64,000 bases of DNA from JAUIET01 sp039111475 (GCA_039111475.1 JBCCIP010000007.1:1-64000), one strand, 5' to 3'; shown: positions 41,629 to 51,371, counted from the stretch's first letter. Numbers and translations: made by a program. Notes: generated from the sequence alone by a model not told the origin.

Positions 41629-42015
41629 TTACGTAATCATAATATCCCACCATTTGGGCGTTTTCGATTCATAAGAATGAGATAAAGGTTTTAAAGCTTG
41701 TCTGTCAGGCGCGTCAAATACGCCAATAGCAATCGCGATGATCGGTTCGTCGTCAATGGCACCTATTGTACTGCCACACTGTGCGCAAAAACTGCGGCTG
41801 GAATATTCTGAGGAACGCCATGTCGAAGGCTCACCGCCAGGTCCAGTCCAGTCCACTTGATCGCGTGGGAATTCTACCCACGCAATTGTTAGCGCGCCTG
41901 AGTGTTGCTGGCACTGTCTGCACGAACATGTATGCGGCTTTAATGTAGGACCTTTCGCAACAAATCGAATTTTTCCGCACAGACAACCGCCTTCGTAGAT
42001 ACTAGCTTTGACCAT
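41629..42015 (-). CDS. GFA/CENP-V domain protein
   Basis: A 128-residue Gfa-fold zinc protein: YEGGCLCGKIRF, HTCSCRQCQQHSGAL and FCAQCGST are its four cysteine clusters. It is the third member of this family in the window (others at 14278 and 20248). It ends 18 bp before the start of the amidohydrolase lipoprotein gene on the same strand. A glutathione-linked role is plausible but unproven for this family. Confidence 0.86.
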   Translation of the reverse strand: MVKASIYEGGCLCGKIRFVAKGPTLKPHTCSCRQCQQHSGALTIAWVEFPRDQVDWTGPGGEPSTWRSSEYSSRSFCAQCGSTIGAIDDEPIIAIAIGVFDAPDRQALKPLSHSYESKTPKWWDIMIT

Positions 42016-42125
42016 TTAGCCTCATTTTAAGTACGGAACTTTTTGCTCAGCGCAGCCATTTCATGAAATAGTTTCGGCTTTAAATCACAGATCGCAGGCA
42101 CCAAGTTGCCAGAAAGTCATCTTTT

Positions 42126-43160
42126 TCATTGCTTGGCCTCCATGTATTCATTCCACGCCAGCATACCGCCCTGCAAATTAGACACTCTGTCAAATCCAAG
42201 ACCCGTGAGTATTGCAGCCGCTGTTGTGCTTCTTACACCGGAACGACAAACCACAACGATGCCCTTTTCTTTGTATTGATCCAGCTCCGATGTTCGGTTT
42301 GCCAGTTCTTTCAAGGGAATCAATTGACTGCCAGGAATATGACCCAACTTACCATCAAATTCTTCTGCGGTTCGTACGTCGAGTAGCATGGGTGCCGTTT
42401 TTTTATTGTGTGATTTTTGCACCTGAACAGATTCTACTTGCCGAATACTATTCAGCTCAGGCACAGACGGAAAGCTCAACGCGTCATCATCAATTTCTGT
42501 TTGGTTTATTTGCAACACTTCCTGAATTTTTTCAGGTAGGGGCAAGCCAAGATTGTCCATGATATGAATGAACTCATCTCTTGTTTTATTCGCTATCCGC
42601 GGGTTTGTTTTTTTCTCCTCACCGATACTTGATACTGTGTTACCACGGTAGTCATGACCCGGAAAAACACTAGTGTCATCAGAGAGTGCGAATAGCTTTT
42701 GAGTAATGCTGTCGTATTCCTGGCCCGCATCACCACCGGCAAAGTCTGAACGACCAGTGCCACCTATCATTAGCACATCTCCCGTCAGCACGCGGTCTGG
42801 CAACACAATGGCAATACTGTCTGGCGTATGTCCGGGAGTGTGCAGAATTTGCATGGTGATGTCACCAAGGTCTACTTCATCACCATCATTTAGGTGCACA
42901 TCCACACAAGGCTGGGGTGCCAGTTCATGCATGTAGACTTTGGCGTCCGTAAGCGCCCTAAGCTCAGCACAGGCTGAACGATGATCAGCGTGAGTATGCG
43001 TATCAAAAAGCGTGGTAAGCGTGAGGCGATGATAAGCCAACATCGCTAAGTAGCGATCGGTGTTGTCTTTCAATGGATCAACTAGTGCTGCTTGGCCGGA
43101 GGCCTCGCAGGCAATCAGGTAGGTTTTGCATTTCCCCTGATTCAGTTCCTTGAACAGCAT
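42126..43160 (-). CDS. Persulfide dioxygenase-rhodanese fusion (ETHE1-like)
   Basis: A 344-residue fusion. The metallo-beta-lactamase part (1-225) has FDTHTHADH (His55, His57, Asp59, His60), TPGHTPDS, LTGDVLMIGGTGRSDF and FPGHDYRG, exactly the ETHE1/persulfide dioxygenase pattern. The rhodanese part (about 245-344) carries the catalytic loop CRSGVRST with Cys305. It oxidises glutathione persulfide to sulfite and can transfer sulfane sulfur, the second step of sulfide detoxification; such fusions are known from other bacteria. It is divergent from the sulfide:quinone oxidoreductase gene, with 191 bp between, and they probably share regulation. The DNA downstream (42016-42125) has no clear gene. 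Confidence 0.93.
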   Translation of the reverse strand: MLFKELNQGKCKTYLIACEASGQAALVDPLKDNTDRYLAMLAYHRLTLTTLFDTHTHADHRSACAELRALTDAKVYMHELAPQPCVDVHLNDGDEVDLGDITMQILHTPGHTPDSIAIVLPDRVLTGDVLMIGGTGRSDFAGGDAGQEYDSITQKLFALSDDTSVFPGHDYRGNTVSSIGEEKKTNPRIANKTRDEFIHIMDNLGLPLPEKIQEVLQINQTEIDDDALSFPSVPELNSIRQVESVQVQKSHNKKTAPMLLDVRTAEEFDGKLGHIPGSQLIPLKELANRTSELDQYKEKGIVVVCRSGVRSTTAAAILTGLGFDRVSNLQGGMLAWNEYMEAKQ

Positions 43161-43351
43161 ATGTACCTCTCTGGGTGCTTAGTACAGAATTCACGGTGTA
43201 TGGCCAGTCTGCCACAGAGTTGCTCAACAGGATACTGCGCGCGCAACCGAGGCTTAAAACAGGTAGATTTTGGCTAGGCCCGCCGCCTATAATCGCTACG
43301 GTCCCTCGCACTAACAGGGCTGATTTCAATAATAAGACAGTCGGAGAGATC

Positions 43352-44584
43352 ATGTCGGATAACAAACATCAAGTTCTTATTGTTGGCGGTGGCACCGCTG
43401 GTATCACTGTGGCAACAAGCCTAAGGCGTCAGGATACCAGTCTGGACATAGCGATAATTGAGCCAGCTGAATATCACTACTATCAACCTGCTTTTACCCT
43501 TGTGGGAGCGGGAGCGTATAACCTTGAGAAAACACGCAGAACCGTTCGTAGTCTTATTCCAGACGGCATCACTTTAATCGAAGCGTCAGCGACCGAATTC
43601 AACCCCGAAACCAATAGCCTTTCGATCAGCACTGGCGGTGAAATAAGCTACGACTACCTGATAGTCTGCCCGGGCCTTGAACTCAATTGGGGTGCCATTG
43701 ATGGTGCCGATGCTCTTGGGTCTTCCGGTGTGTGCAGCAATTACTCCGCACAGCACGTTGAATACACTTGGGAATGTCTACAGTCAGTAAAACCCAACTC
43801 GAAATTGCTGTTTACTCAAGCGCCGCTGCCGTTCAAATGCCCGGGTGCGCCACAGAAAATTGCCTATCTTGCCGCCGATTATCTGCGAAAGAAAAACCAA
43901 CTCGAGAACTGCGAACTGCACTTCCTGACTCACGGTCCGGCATTGTTTGCAGTACCTTTGTTTGCCGGTGAACTCAATAAGGTTGCCGCACGCTATGACA
44001 TACAAGTGCATTTCCAGCACAATCTGGTGTCGATTGATGCAGCCAATAACAGGGCTGAGTTCGAAGTGGTTGGCGGTGACAACAGCGGCGAGCGGCTGAG
44101 CATGGAATTTGACATGCTGCACTTCACGCCTTCTCAATCGCCTCCTGCGGCAATTAGAAACAGTACCTTAGCCAATGACGCGGGTTATGTGGAAATCGAT
44201 CAACATACCATGCAGCACAGCCGATTCAGCAATGTGTTTGCACTTGGGGATGCAGGCTCAACGCCGAATTCAAAAACCGCTGCTGCGGTTCGCAAGCAAG
44301 CGCCCGTAGTAGTCCAGAATTTGCTTGCGGTTATGCAAAACAATGCGGCCCAAGCACAGTACGATGGTTATGGTTCATGCCCGCTCACAACCGGCTATGG
44401 GAAAGTGATCATGGCCGAATTTGTGTATGGCGGTAAGGTAACGCCCACCTTTCCTCTGGACCCACGGAAAGAGCGTTGGATAAACTGGTGGATCAAAGTA
44501 ACCGGCTTACCGCTGTTTTACTGGAGCTATATGCTGAAAGGCTTTGATAAATTCTTTAAGCACAATACGGAGTTTAGCGAATAG
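43352..44584 (+). CDS. sqr: Sulfide:quinone oxidoreductase, type II (SQOR-like)
   Basis: The protein is 410 residues from ATG 43352 (GGAGAG ribosome site); the frame upstream to 43175 is not coding. An FAD motif VLIVGGGTAGITVA opens it, and the redox cysteines fall at Cys163 (FKCPGAPQK) and Cys343 (GYGSCPLTTGY), with another at Cys128. The C-terminal phrase TTGYGKVIMAEFVYGG...FPLDP resembles the human mitochondrial SQOR end, marking the type II group. It oxidises H2S and passes electrons to quinone, producing a persulfide that the divergent dioxygenase can use. It should be bound to the inner face of the membrane. Confidence 0.93.
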   Translation: MSDNKHQVLIVGGGTAGITVATSLRRQDTSLDIAIIEPAEYHYYQPAFTLVGAGAYNLEKTRRTVRSLIPDGITLIEASATEFNPETNSLSISTGGEISYDYLIVCPGLELNWGAIDGADALGSSGVCSNYSAQHVEYTWECLQSVKPNSKLLFTQAPLPFKCPGAPQKIAYLAADYLRKKNQLENCELHFLTHGPALFAVPLFAGELNKVAARYDIQVHFQHNLVSIDAANNRAEFEVVGGDNSGERLSMEFDMLHFTPSQSPPAAIRNSTLANDAGYVEIDQHTMQHSRFSNVFALGDAGSTPNSKTAAAVRKQAPVVVQNLLAVMQNNAAQAQYDGYGSCPLTTGYGKVIMAEFVYGGKVTPTFPLDPRKERWINWWIKVTGLPLFYWSYMLKGFDKFFKHNTEFSE

Positions 44585-44600
44585 CGGCGAATGACAGAAA

Positions 44601-44677
44601 CTGGTAGCCGACTACCAGCATAAGTCGCGGGAGGTGAGTCATCACGCTTCACCCACATCACCAGGGGGTCGCGACCC
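44601..44677. repeat. Stem-loop and palindrome between sqr and iadA
   Basis: A perfect 7-bp hairpin (CTGGTAG 44601-44607, CTACCAG 44612-44618) follows the sqr stop. A perfect 12-bp palindrome (GGGTCGCGACCC) lies at 44666-44677, 92 bp before iadA. The hairpin lacks a T-tract, so it is a doubtful terminator. The palindrome is a possible operator for the cyanophycin operon. Confidence 0.35.
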
Positions 44678-44768
44678 GAAACCGAAACACGCTCGTTGCT
44701 AGAATTCCGGCGGCTATTCCGCTATGCTGCGCGCCCCAATGAACTAGCCAAGCAAGACACAAAGCCCC

Positions 44769-45941
44769 GTGAACAAAGCGCTAAAACTCATCATCAATGC
44801 TGATGTTTATGCACCAGAGAGGCTGGGTATTCGTCATATTCTGGTCGCTGGTGAGCGGATTGTCGCGATATTGGAACAGGCGCCAAACATTGATGACCGG
44901 CTTGACGTCGATCTTGTCGATCTGCAAGGCCTGCGACTAATGCCCGGCTTGATTGATGGTCACGCACATATTACCGGTGGTGGTGGCGAATCTGGCCCTG
45001 AGTCTCGAGTGCCGCCAGTGCCTATTAGCAATTTTACGTCAGCGGGCGTTACTACCGTGGTCGGACTTCTCGGTACCGACGACCTGACCCGGAACACGAA
45101 GACGCTGCTGACACAGGCGCGTGGTTTGCAGGCAGAGGGTATGACTGCCTACTGTTACGCCGGTGGGTACCACTTACCGCCACAAACCGTCACAGGAAGT
45201 GTTCGCGGCGACATAGTCTTCATTGATCAGATCATAGGTGTTGGCGAATTGGCCATCAGTGATCATCGTTCCAGCCAACCAACCTTGAACGAACTACTAC
45301 GAGTTGCCAGCGAGGCGCACGTCGCAGGCGTGATGACCGGCAAAGCAGGCATCGTTCATTTACACCTTGGTGATGGTGAGCGCGGCTTACAGCTGGTTCG
45401 AGAAGCAATGGAACACTCAGAGATTCCGGCGCGCGTATTCAACCCTACCCACGTTAATAGAAAGAAACAATTGTTCGACGAAGCGTGCGAGCTGACGAAG
45501 CTGGGCTGTTGCATCGACGTAACGGCTTTCCCAGCGGATGACAACAGCTGGTCTGCCGCTGACAGCATTAGACTTTACCTTGAACGCGACCTACCGCCAG
45601 CCAACCTAACAGTTAGCTCAGATGGCGGGGGCTGCTTGCCAGACTTCGACGCAGATGGCGAATGTATTTCCATGAGCATTGGCAGCGCATCTACGCTACC
45701 AGCCACTTTGGCTGAGTTATTGAGTGAGAGTTACTCGCTTGATGCACTGGCGCCTTTCTTCACCGCCAACGCTGCAATGTTGCTGCGCTTACGCAATAAA
45801 GGCAGAGTGGATGTGGATAAAGACGCCGATCTGCTTGTGCTGGATGATAAGCACCAGGTGCATTCTGTGATGGCGCGCGGTCATTGGCACGTTTTGGATG
45901 GACAGCAGCAGGTGTTAGGAATGTTTGAGGAGCGCCACTAA
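44769..45941 (+). CDS. iadA: Isoaspartyl dipeptidase (beta-aspartyl peptidase) IadA
   Basis: A 390-residue amidohydrolase, the length of E. coli IadA, starting at GTG 44769. PGLIDGHAHITGGGGESGPESR contains the HxH pair and the GGGGExG loop, NPTHVNRK the further metal ligands and SSDGGGCLPDF the active-site Asp region; the C-terminal strand is that of metal amidohydrolases. It cleaves beta-Asp-Xaa dipeptides. Directly followed by cphB (2 bp apart) and cphA, its role here is to split the beta-Asp-Arg dipeptides released from cyanophycin into Asp and Arg. This context makes the assignment firm. Confidence 0.93.
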   Translation: MNKALKLIINADVYAPERLGIRHILVAGERIVAILEQAPNIDDRLDVDLVDLQGLRLMPGLIDGHAHITGGGGESGPESRVPPVPISNFTSAGVTTVVGLLGTDDLTRNTKTLLTQARGLQAEGMTAYCYAGGYHLPPQTVTGSVRGDIVFIDQIIGVGELAISDHRSSQPTLNELLRVASEAHVAGVMTGKAGIVHLHLGDGERGLQLVREAMEHSEIPARVFNPTHVNRKKQLFDEACELTKLGCCIDVTAFPADDNSWSAADSIRLYLERDLPPANLTVSSDGGGCLPDFDADGECISMSIGSASTLPATLAELLSESYSLDALAPFFTANAAMLLRLRNKGRVDVDKDADLLVLDDKHQVHSVMARGHWHVLDGQQQVLGMFEERH

Positions 45942-45943
45942 AC

Positions 45944-46771
45944 ATGTGCCCGTCACCAGTAGTAGACAATGCGCAGCGCGGTTTTGTAATCCCAATAGGT
46001 GGGGCTGAAGATAAGCTAACAGGTGCTGCTGTTTTGCAGCGCTTTGTGGATCTGTGTGGCGGCAATCGTGCCCACATTGTTGTTATCCCAACGGCCTCCA
46101 GGCTGAAAGATACTGGCGACGTATACACCAGGGTCTTCAATGATCTGGGTGCCGGTACAGCAACATCGCTGACCATGAACACGCGTGAAGACGCAGCGCG
46201 CGCCGACAATATTGATGCCCTGGAGCAAGCCACTGGCGTTTTCATCACCGGTGGTAATCAGTTACGCCTGTCTACTATCCTTGGCGGCACTGGCGTGTTT
46301 CAAAGGCTAAGGAAACTGAATGCTCGAGGTGTCCACATTGCCGGCACGTCAGCCGGTGCGGCAATCATGCCTGAGCATATGATTGCCGGTGGGAAAAAGG
46401 GGCTGTTACCGCGCCAGAATGGCGTAAAGCTGGCGCCAGGGCTGGGCCTTACCAACGCGATGATTATCGACCAGCACTTCAGCCAACGGAGCCGATTGGG
46501 CAGGCTGCTTACCGCAGTGTCTTACAACCCGTTCCTACTGGGCGTTGGCCTGGATGAAGATACCGGAGTGTTCATAGGTCCCGATGATGTGTTGCAAGTC
46601 ATTGGCAGCGGCGGAATCACTATTGTTGACGCGGGTGAGCTGAGCTATTCATCGATGGACAGTGCAGAACGCGGCGATGCCTTAACGATGATTGGCTTAA
46701 AAATGCACTTTCTCGCGGATGGCGGTCGTTATGATCTGCAAAAACGCTCCGCTTTTCCGCCTTCTGACTAG
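45944..46771 (+). CDS. cphB: Cyanophycinase CphB
   Basis: A 275-residue serine hydrolase of the peptidase S51 type. VIPIGGAEDKLTGAAVLQRFVDL and VIPTASRLKDTGD open it, GVFITGGNQLRLS contributes to substrate binding, and GTSAGAAIM holds the nucleophile Ser136. It is an exo-acting enzyme that releases beta-Asp-Arg dipeptides from cyanophycin. Its length matches intracellular CphB (about 270 residues); there is no signal peptide, so it acts on the cell's own polymer. It lies between iadA and cphA. Confidence 0.95.
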   Translation: MCPSPVVDNAQRGFVIPIGGAEDKLTGAAVLQRFVDLCGGNRAHIVVIPTASRLKDTGDVYTRVFNDLGAGTATSLTMNTREDAARADNIDALEQATGVFITGGNQLRLSTILGGTGVFQRLRKLNARGVHIAGTSAGAAIMPEHMIAGGKKGLLPRQNGVKLAPGLGLTNAMIIDQHFSQRSRLGRLLTAVSYNPFLLGVGLDEDTGVFIGPDDVLQVIGSGGITIVDAGELSYSSMDSAERGDALTMIGLKMHFLADGGRYDLQKRSAFPPSD

Positions 46772-46862
46772 CGTGAGCGCGTAATCGCAAAGCAGCGTTT
46801 GGCGCAGTCTGTCTTTCTGTTTATAGTCTGTCATTCCCCACAGATAGTGACGAGGTAAGCCG

Positions 46863-49676
46863 ATGCGCGTTGTGTCGACCAATGTCTATGTAGGCCCCAA
46901 TGTTTACGCAAATTTTCCAGTCATTCGCCAGGTTCTAGACCTTGGTGTATTGGAAAACTGGCCATCTGCGAAGTTAGGCCCTGACTTTACTGAAGGTTTG
47001 GTGGCGGCTATTCCCAGCCTGCAGACGCACGGTTGTTCCTACCGTGAGGAAGGTGGATTCTTACGGCGACTTAGGGAAGATGAAGGCACCTGGATGGGCC
47101 ACATCATGGAGCATGTTGCGCTGGAGCTGCAAAATCTGGCGGGCTCTGACGTCAGCTTCGGCAAAACACGCTCAACGGGCACGCCTGGTGAATACAACAT
47201 GGTGTTCCAGTATCAACAGCGCGACGTAGGGCAGGCGTCAGCAGAACTGGCCATTAAGTTACTGATGCATTTACTGCCAGCAGACGTGCAAGCCGAAATA
47301 GATTATCAGATTGAGGCGGATTTTGAGTTTCGAGACGAGCTGCAAGAATTCGTGCACATGGCACAACGTAAGGAGCTGGGGCCAAGCACCGGATCACTGG
47401 TTAAAGCGGCTGAGGAACGTAATATACCGTGGTTGCGCTTGAATCAATACAGCCTGGTTCAGTTTGGCCATGGCAAGTACCAACAACGTATTCAAGCCAC
47501 CATCACCAGCGAAACGAAACACATTGCGGTCGAAATATCCTGCGACAAGGAAGACACGCACAACTTACTTCGTGAGCTGGGCTTGCCCGTGCCAATACAG
47601 TACATGATTTACAGCGAACGGCAGGCTGTACGGGCGGCACATCGCATCTCATTTCCGGTGGTGCTCAAACCGCTCAACGCAAATCACGGCCGCGGCGTTA
47701 GCATTAATTTGAACTCCGACGAGGAAGTGCAAGTGGCGTTTGCCAAAGCCCGAGAGCAAGGCAGCAGCAGAGCCGTACTGGTGGAGAGCTATATCTCCGG
47801 AATGGATCACCGCATGCTGGTCATCAACAACGAGCTGGTTGCGGTCGCCAAACGCGTTCCTGGCCATGTTGTAGGTGATGGGCACTCATCGATCAGCGAA
47901 CTTATCGACGTTGTGAATCAAGACCCCAGGCGCGGTATTGGCCATGAGAAGGTGCTGACCCGATTGGAACTGGATGATCAGGCCCGACGTCTGATGGAAA
48001 AAGCAGGGGTCAATGAAGCAACGGTGCTTCCTGATGGAGAGGCCTTTTTCTTGCGCTCTACCGCCAATTTGTCTACCGGCGGAACCGCCATTGATATGAC
48101 TGATGTTGTACACCCCGATAACCGCGACATGGCCGTACGAGCGATCCGAGCCGTTGGCCTGGACGTTGGCGGTGTTGACTTTCTAACGGATGACATCACG
48201 CAATCATACAAGGATATTGGCGGCGCTATTGTTGAGGTGAACGCCGCGCCCGGATTCAGAATGCACGTGGCACCCAGCGAAGGGCAAGCTCGCGACGTGG
48301 CCGGCAACGTGATCGATATGTTGTTTCCGCCGGGGTCTGATAGCCAAATTCCCATTGCCGGCATCACCGGCACCAATGGCAAAACCACCACCTCAAGAAT
48401 GTTGGCTCATATTCTAAAAACGGCTGGCCATATCACAGGGATGACATCAACCGACGGTGTGTATATCGATGGCCATCTTACTGTTAAGGGTGACATGACC
48501 GGACCCACCTCGGCACAGATTGTACTGCGCGATCCTACCGTTGATTTTGCGGTAATGGAGACCGCACGCGGCGGCATATTAAAACGTGGCCTGGGTTACC
48601 AACGTTGCGACGTAGCCGCGTGTTTGAACGTGACATCAGACCATCTTGGTCAGCGCGGAATTGATACTCTGGAGCAATTGGCTGAAATTAAACGTGTCGT
48701 GGTTGAAGTGGCCGACGATACCGTTGTGCTCAATGCCGATGACCCACAGTGTTTGGCCATGGCGGATCACACGCATTCAACGCACCTTTGTTACGTTACC
48801 ATGAACCCTGGCCACGGTCTGGTACGCGAGCATATTCGCGCTGGTGGCCGCGCGGTGGTGCTAGAAAAAGGCATCAATGGCGACATGATCACAATCTACG
48901 ATAAAGGTTCACACATCCCGTTACTTTGGACGCATCTGATACCTGCCACCATGGAAGGCAAAGCGATGCACAATGTACAGAATGCCATGTTTGCCAGTGC
49001 GATTGCATTCAGCTTTGGAAAATCACTGGAAGATATTTCGCACGGCTTACGTACCTTCAATACCAGCTTCTTCCAGGCACCCGGTCGCACCAACGTGTAC
49101 GACGAGCATCCCTTCAAAGTGATTCTCGATTACGCACACAATCCAGCAGCCGTAGCGATGATCACTGATTTGGCGCAGCGCATCGACGTAGCGGGCAAGC
49201 GCCGACTGGTCATTACGTCGCCAGGTGATAGGCGCGACGAAGACATCATTGAGGTTGCGAGAGTTGCGTCCAGCGGATTTGACCACTACATCTGTAAGGC
49301 CGACGATGATCGCCGCAGGCGCGGTCAAGACGAAGTACCCCAGATGATGCGAAAGGAACTACTGAGCAACGGTGTTGTTGATTCAGCGATTGAAATTATT
49401 CCGGATGAACAAGAAGCGGTTGCGGCGGCACTGGCAGCATCGGAGCCTGGTGATCTTCTGGTCATACTGGGCGATAACGCCACTCGGTGCTGGAAGCAAA
49501 TCATTCACTTTAACGGCGGCAGCGCCGAAAGCCATGAGCCGCACGTTAGCGTGGCTGGCGCTGACAAAATTTTCTCGGTACAAGAGAACAAATTCGAGTT
49601 AGCGCAGGGACAACGCCTGGTGCAGGATGAACGCGGTGTGCGTATTGTCTCCAAGATCGAAGAAGAATCTGATTAG
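46863..49676 (+). CDS. cphA: Cyanophycin synthetase CphA (CphA1 type)
   Basis: A 937-residue, full-length CphA with three domains: N domain (1 to about 160, with VVSTNVYVGPNVYANFPV and the GHIMEHVALELQNLAG helix), ATP-grasp domain (about 215-475: FPVVLKPLNANHGRGVSIN, RMLVINNELVAVAKRVPGHV, VGGVDFLTDD, VEVNAAPGFRMH) and Mur-ligase domain (about 490-890: P-loop GTNGKTT at 503-509, ETARGGILKRGLG, DYAHNPAAV). It grows a poly-Asp backbone with Arg side chains, storing nitrogen and carbon in granules, using ATP for each step. A good ribosome site (GAGG) precedes the ATG. Arginine-aspartate pools are probably refilled by IadA downstream of CphB. Confidence 0.96.
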   Translation: MRVVSTNVYVGPNVYANFPVIRQVLDLGVLENWPSAKLGPDFTEGLVAAIPSLQTHGCSYREEGGFLRRLREDEGTWMGHIMEHVALELQNLAGSDVSFGKTRSTGTPGEYNMVFQYQQRDVGQASAELAIKLLMHLLPADVQAEIDYQIEADFEFRDELQEFVHMAQRKELGPSTGSLVKAAEERNIPWLRLNQYSLVQFGHGKYQQRIQATITSETKHIAVEISCDKEDTHNLLRELGLPVPIQYMIYSERQAVRAAHRISFPVVLKPLNANHGRGVSINLNSDEEVQVAFAKAREQGSSRAVLVESYISGMDHRMLVINNELVAVAKRVPGHVVGDGHSSISELIDVVNQDPRRGIGHEKVLTRLELDDQARRLMEKAGVNEATVLPDGEAFFLRSTANLSTGGTAIDMTDVVHPDNRDMAVRAIRAVGLDVGGVDFLTDDITQSYKDIGGAIVEVNAAPGFRMHVAPSEGQARDVAGNVIDMLFPPGSDSQIPIAGITGTNGKTTTSRMLAHILKTAGHITGMTSTDGVYIDGHLTVKGDMTGPTSAQIVLRDPTVDFAVMETARGGILKRGLGYQRCDVAACLNVTSDHLGQRGIDTLEQLAEIKRVVVEVADDTVVLNADDPQCLAMADHTHSTHLCYVTMNPGHGLVREHIRAGGRAVVLEKGINGDMITIYDKGSHIPLLWTHLIPATMEGKAMHNVQNAMFASAIAFSFGKSLEDISHGLRTFNTSFFQAPGRTNVYDEHPFKVILDYAHNPAAVAMITDLAQRIDVAGKRRLVITSPGDRRDEDIIEVARVASSGFDHYICKADDDRRRRGQDEVPQMMRKELLSNGVVDSAIEIIPDEQEAVAAALAASEPGDLLVILGDNATRCWKQIIHFNGGSAESHEPHVSVAGADKIFSVQENKFELAQGQRLVQDERGVRIVSKIEEESD

Positions 49677-49685
49677 CGTTTAAGC

Positions 49686-51371
49686 ATGGCGAATTTGGTT
49701 CTTGACGACGTCAGGCGACTGACCGGTCCCAATCTGTTATCCGATTATCCCGGCTCAATACTGGACGTGAGTATTATTGGTTTCGATACCTGTGATGTGG
49801 TAAATAGCTGGCGAGACCACGTTAGAATTCTGTTAGATCAGCTTGATTGGAGCAGTGAGTCTATTTACGATCGTCAGTTTCAAAATGGTGCCAGTCTTGC
49901 AATTAGTAGTCCTATCGATGCGCTCTATACGAGTTGCGATGTTAACGAACTGGCCTGGGAGTGCACCGTTGCCCAACTGTGTGGCGCGAAGGCGGATATT
50001 GACGTGAGACTGGCGGAATTAAAAATCACTTTGGCACAAGAAAGAAATCTTGCCTTGCTGACTTTGCAACGCGCAGCGGCAGAGCATAACGCGCCGTTTC
50101 TGTGGGACGATGACGAGGTGTCTGTCGGCCACGGCGCCGGTACGCAACTATGGCCATTCCACGAGTTACCCGAACCGGACGAAGTGAACTGGTCCAACGC
50201 AAGTGCGGTTCCATGTGCATTGATTACGGGTACCAATGGCAAGTCAACCAGCGTGCGATTAGCATCAATGGTCGCAGAGGCAGCAGGCATTTCAGCGGGC
50301 GTAACCTCAACAGATTTTATTCGCGTGGGTCAGCGTGTGTTGGACCATGGTGATTACTCAGGGCCAGGTGGCGCGCGCATGCTACTGCGACACAAGGACA
50401 CAGAGCTTGCGTTTTTGGAGGTGGCCAGGGGCGGCATTTTGCGACGTGGCCTACCAATAGACAATGCCAAGGCGGCGTTGATCACCAATATTGCGGCTGA
50501 CCATCTAGGCGAATACGGCATCAATACTGTGGCGGACCTGGCTGAGGTGAAATCTACCGTCCGCAAGGCAATCGGCGCTGGCGGCAAACTCATTCTTAAT
50601 GCCGATGACCCTCTGTTGGTTGCCCAGGCGAGCAATGTGAACGTTCCAGTTTGCTGGTTTTCCCTGCACGCTGACAATATCACCGTGTTGTCTCACCTGG
50701 AAGACAACGGGCATGCGGTGGTGCTAGCCGACGACGGCTTGGTTTCGATAGAAGACGGCAAGAACCTGACAATATCGACCTTGTCGGACGTACCAATGAC
50801 AATGAACGGCGCGGCTGAGCATAATGTAGCCAACGCACTGGGTGTTATTGGCCTGTGTCGCACGCTTGGCTTTAGCAGTGAGCAAATTCACCAAGGCTTG
50901 GCGTCTTTTGGTAGCAGTGCCGACGACAATCCAGGCCGCGGTAATGTATTTGATTACGACGGCGCCAGCGTGATGGTTGATTTTGCGCACAACCCGCACA
51001 GCGTGAATGCAATTGTTTCAACACTGTCTCAGCTGCCCGCAGAGCGTCGTTTGGTGTTGCTGGGTCATGCAGGAGACCGGTCTGAGGAGAGTATTCGCCA
51101 GTTAGCCCGCGCGGCCCATGCCTTGGGTGTAGACCAATGGGTGGTCGCTGATTTACCGAACTATCTTCGCGGGCGCCAAGCGGGCGAGGTGCCTGCCATA
51201 ATCTGTGATGAACTTGCGCAGTTGGGTGTTCTTCCTGAATCAATTCTACGCTCTGACACCGTGGCTCAAGGTGCGCGCGTTGCACTGTCGTGGGCTCGCA
51301 ACGGCGATAACTTGTTGTTGCTGGCATTGGATGACCGCGAAGAAATTTTTCAAATGCTTGGCCGGGAATAA
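49686..51371 (+). CDS. Second Mur-ligase protein of the cyanophycin locus (no ATP-grasp domain)
   Basis: A 561-residue protein whose C-terminal two thirds resemble the Mur-ligase half of CphA: P-loop GTNGKST at 182-188, VTSTDFIRVGQRV, LEVARGGILRRGLPI, ITNIAADHLGEYG, ILNADDP, VDFAHNPHSVNAI and LGHAGDRSEESI. The N-terminal 175 residues (DDVRRLTGPNLLSDYPGSILDVSII ... AISSPIDALYTSCDVNELAWE) have no ATP-grasp motifs and are of unknown role. It follows cphA by 9 bp, so it belongs to the same operon. Genes of this type commonly accompany cphA in non-cyanobacterial genomes, but I know of no settled function. Options are side-chain ligation, priming of the polymer, or a modified cyanophycin. Confidence 0.83.
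   Translation: MANLVLDDVRRLTGPNLLSDYPGSILDVSIIGFDTCDVVNSWRDHVRILLDQLDWSSESIYDRQFQNGASLAISSPIDALYTSCDVNELAWECTVAQLCGAKADIDVRLAELKITLAQERNLALLTLQRAAAEHNAPFLWDDDEVSVGHGAGTQLWPFHELPEPDEVNWSNASAVPCALITGTNGKSTSVRLASMVAEAAGISAGVTSTDFIRVGQRVLDHGDYSGPGGARMLLRHKDTELAFLEVARGGILRRGLPIDNAKAALITNIAADHLGEYGINTVADLAEVKSTVRKAIGAGGKLILNADDPLLVAQASNVNVPVCWFSLHADNITVLSHLEDNGHAVVLADDGLVSIEDGKNLTISTLSDVPMTMNGAAEHNVANALGVIGLCRTLGFSSEQIHQGLASFGSSADDNPGRGNVFDYDGASVMVDFAHNPHSVNAIVSTLSQLPAERRLVLLGHAGDRSEESIRQLARAAHALGVDQWVVADLPNYLRGRQAGEVPAIICDELAQLGVLPESILRSDTVAQGARVALSWARNGDNLLLLALDDREEIFQMLGRE

Noticed and set aside
42016..42129. A 14-codon frame overlapping the persulfide dioxygenase stop (ATGA), and a nearby frame ending in EMAALSKKFRT
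   Set aside because: Too short and broken to assign; could be a decayed third gene of the sulfide operon, but nothing recognisable remains.
44601..44618. Hairpin after sqr as an intrinsic terminator
   Set aside because: Stem is perfect but no T-run follows, so it was listed only as a repeat.
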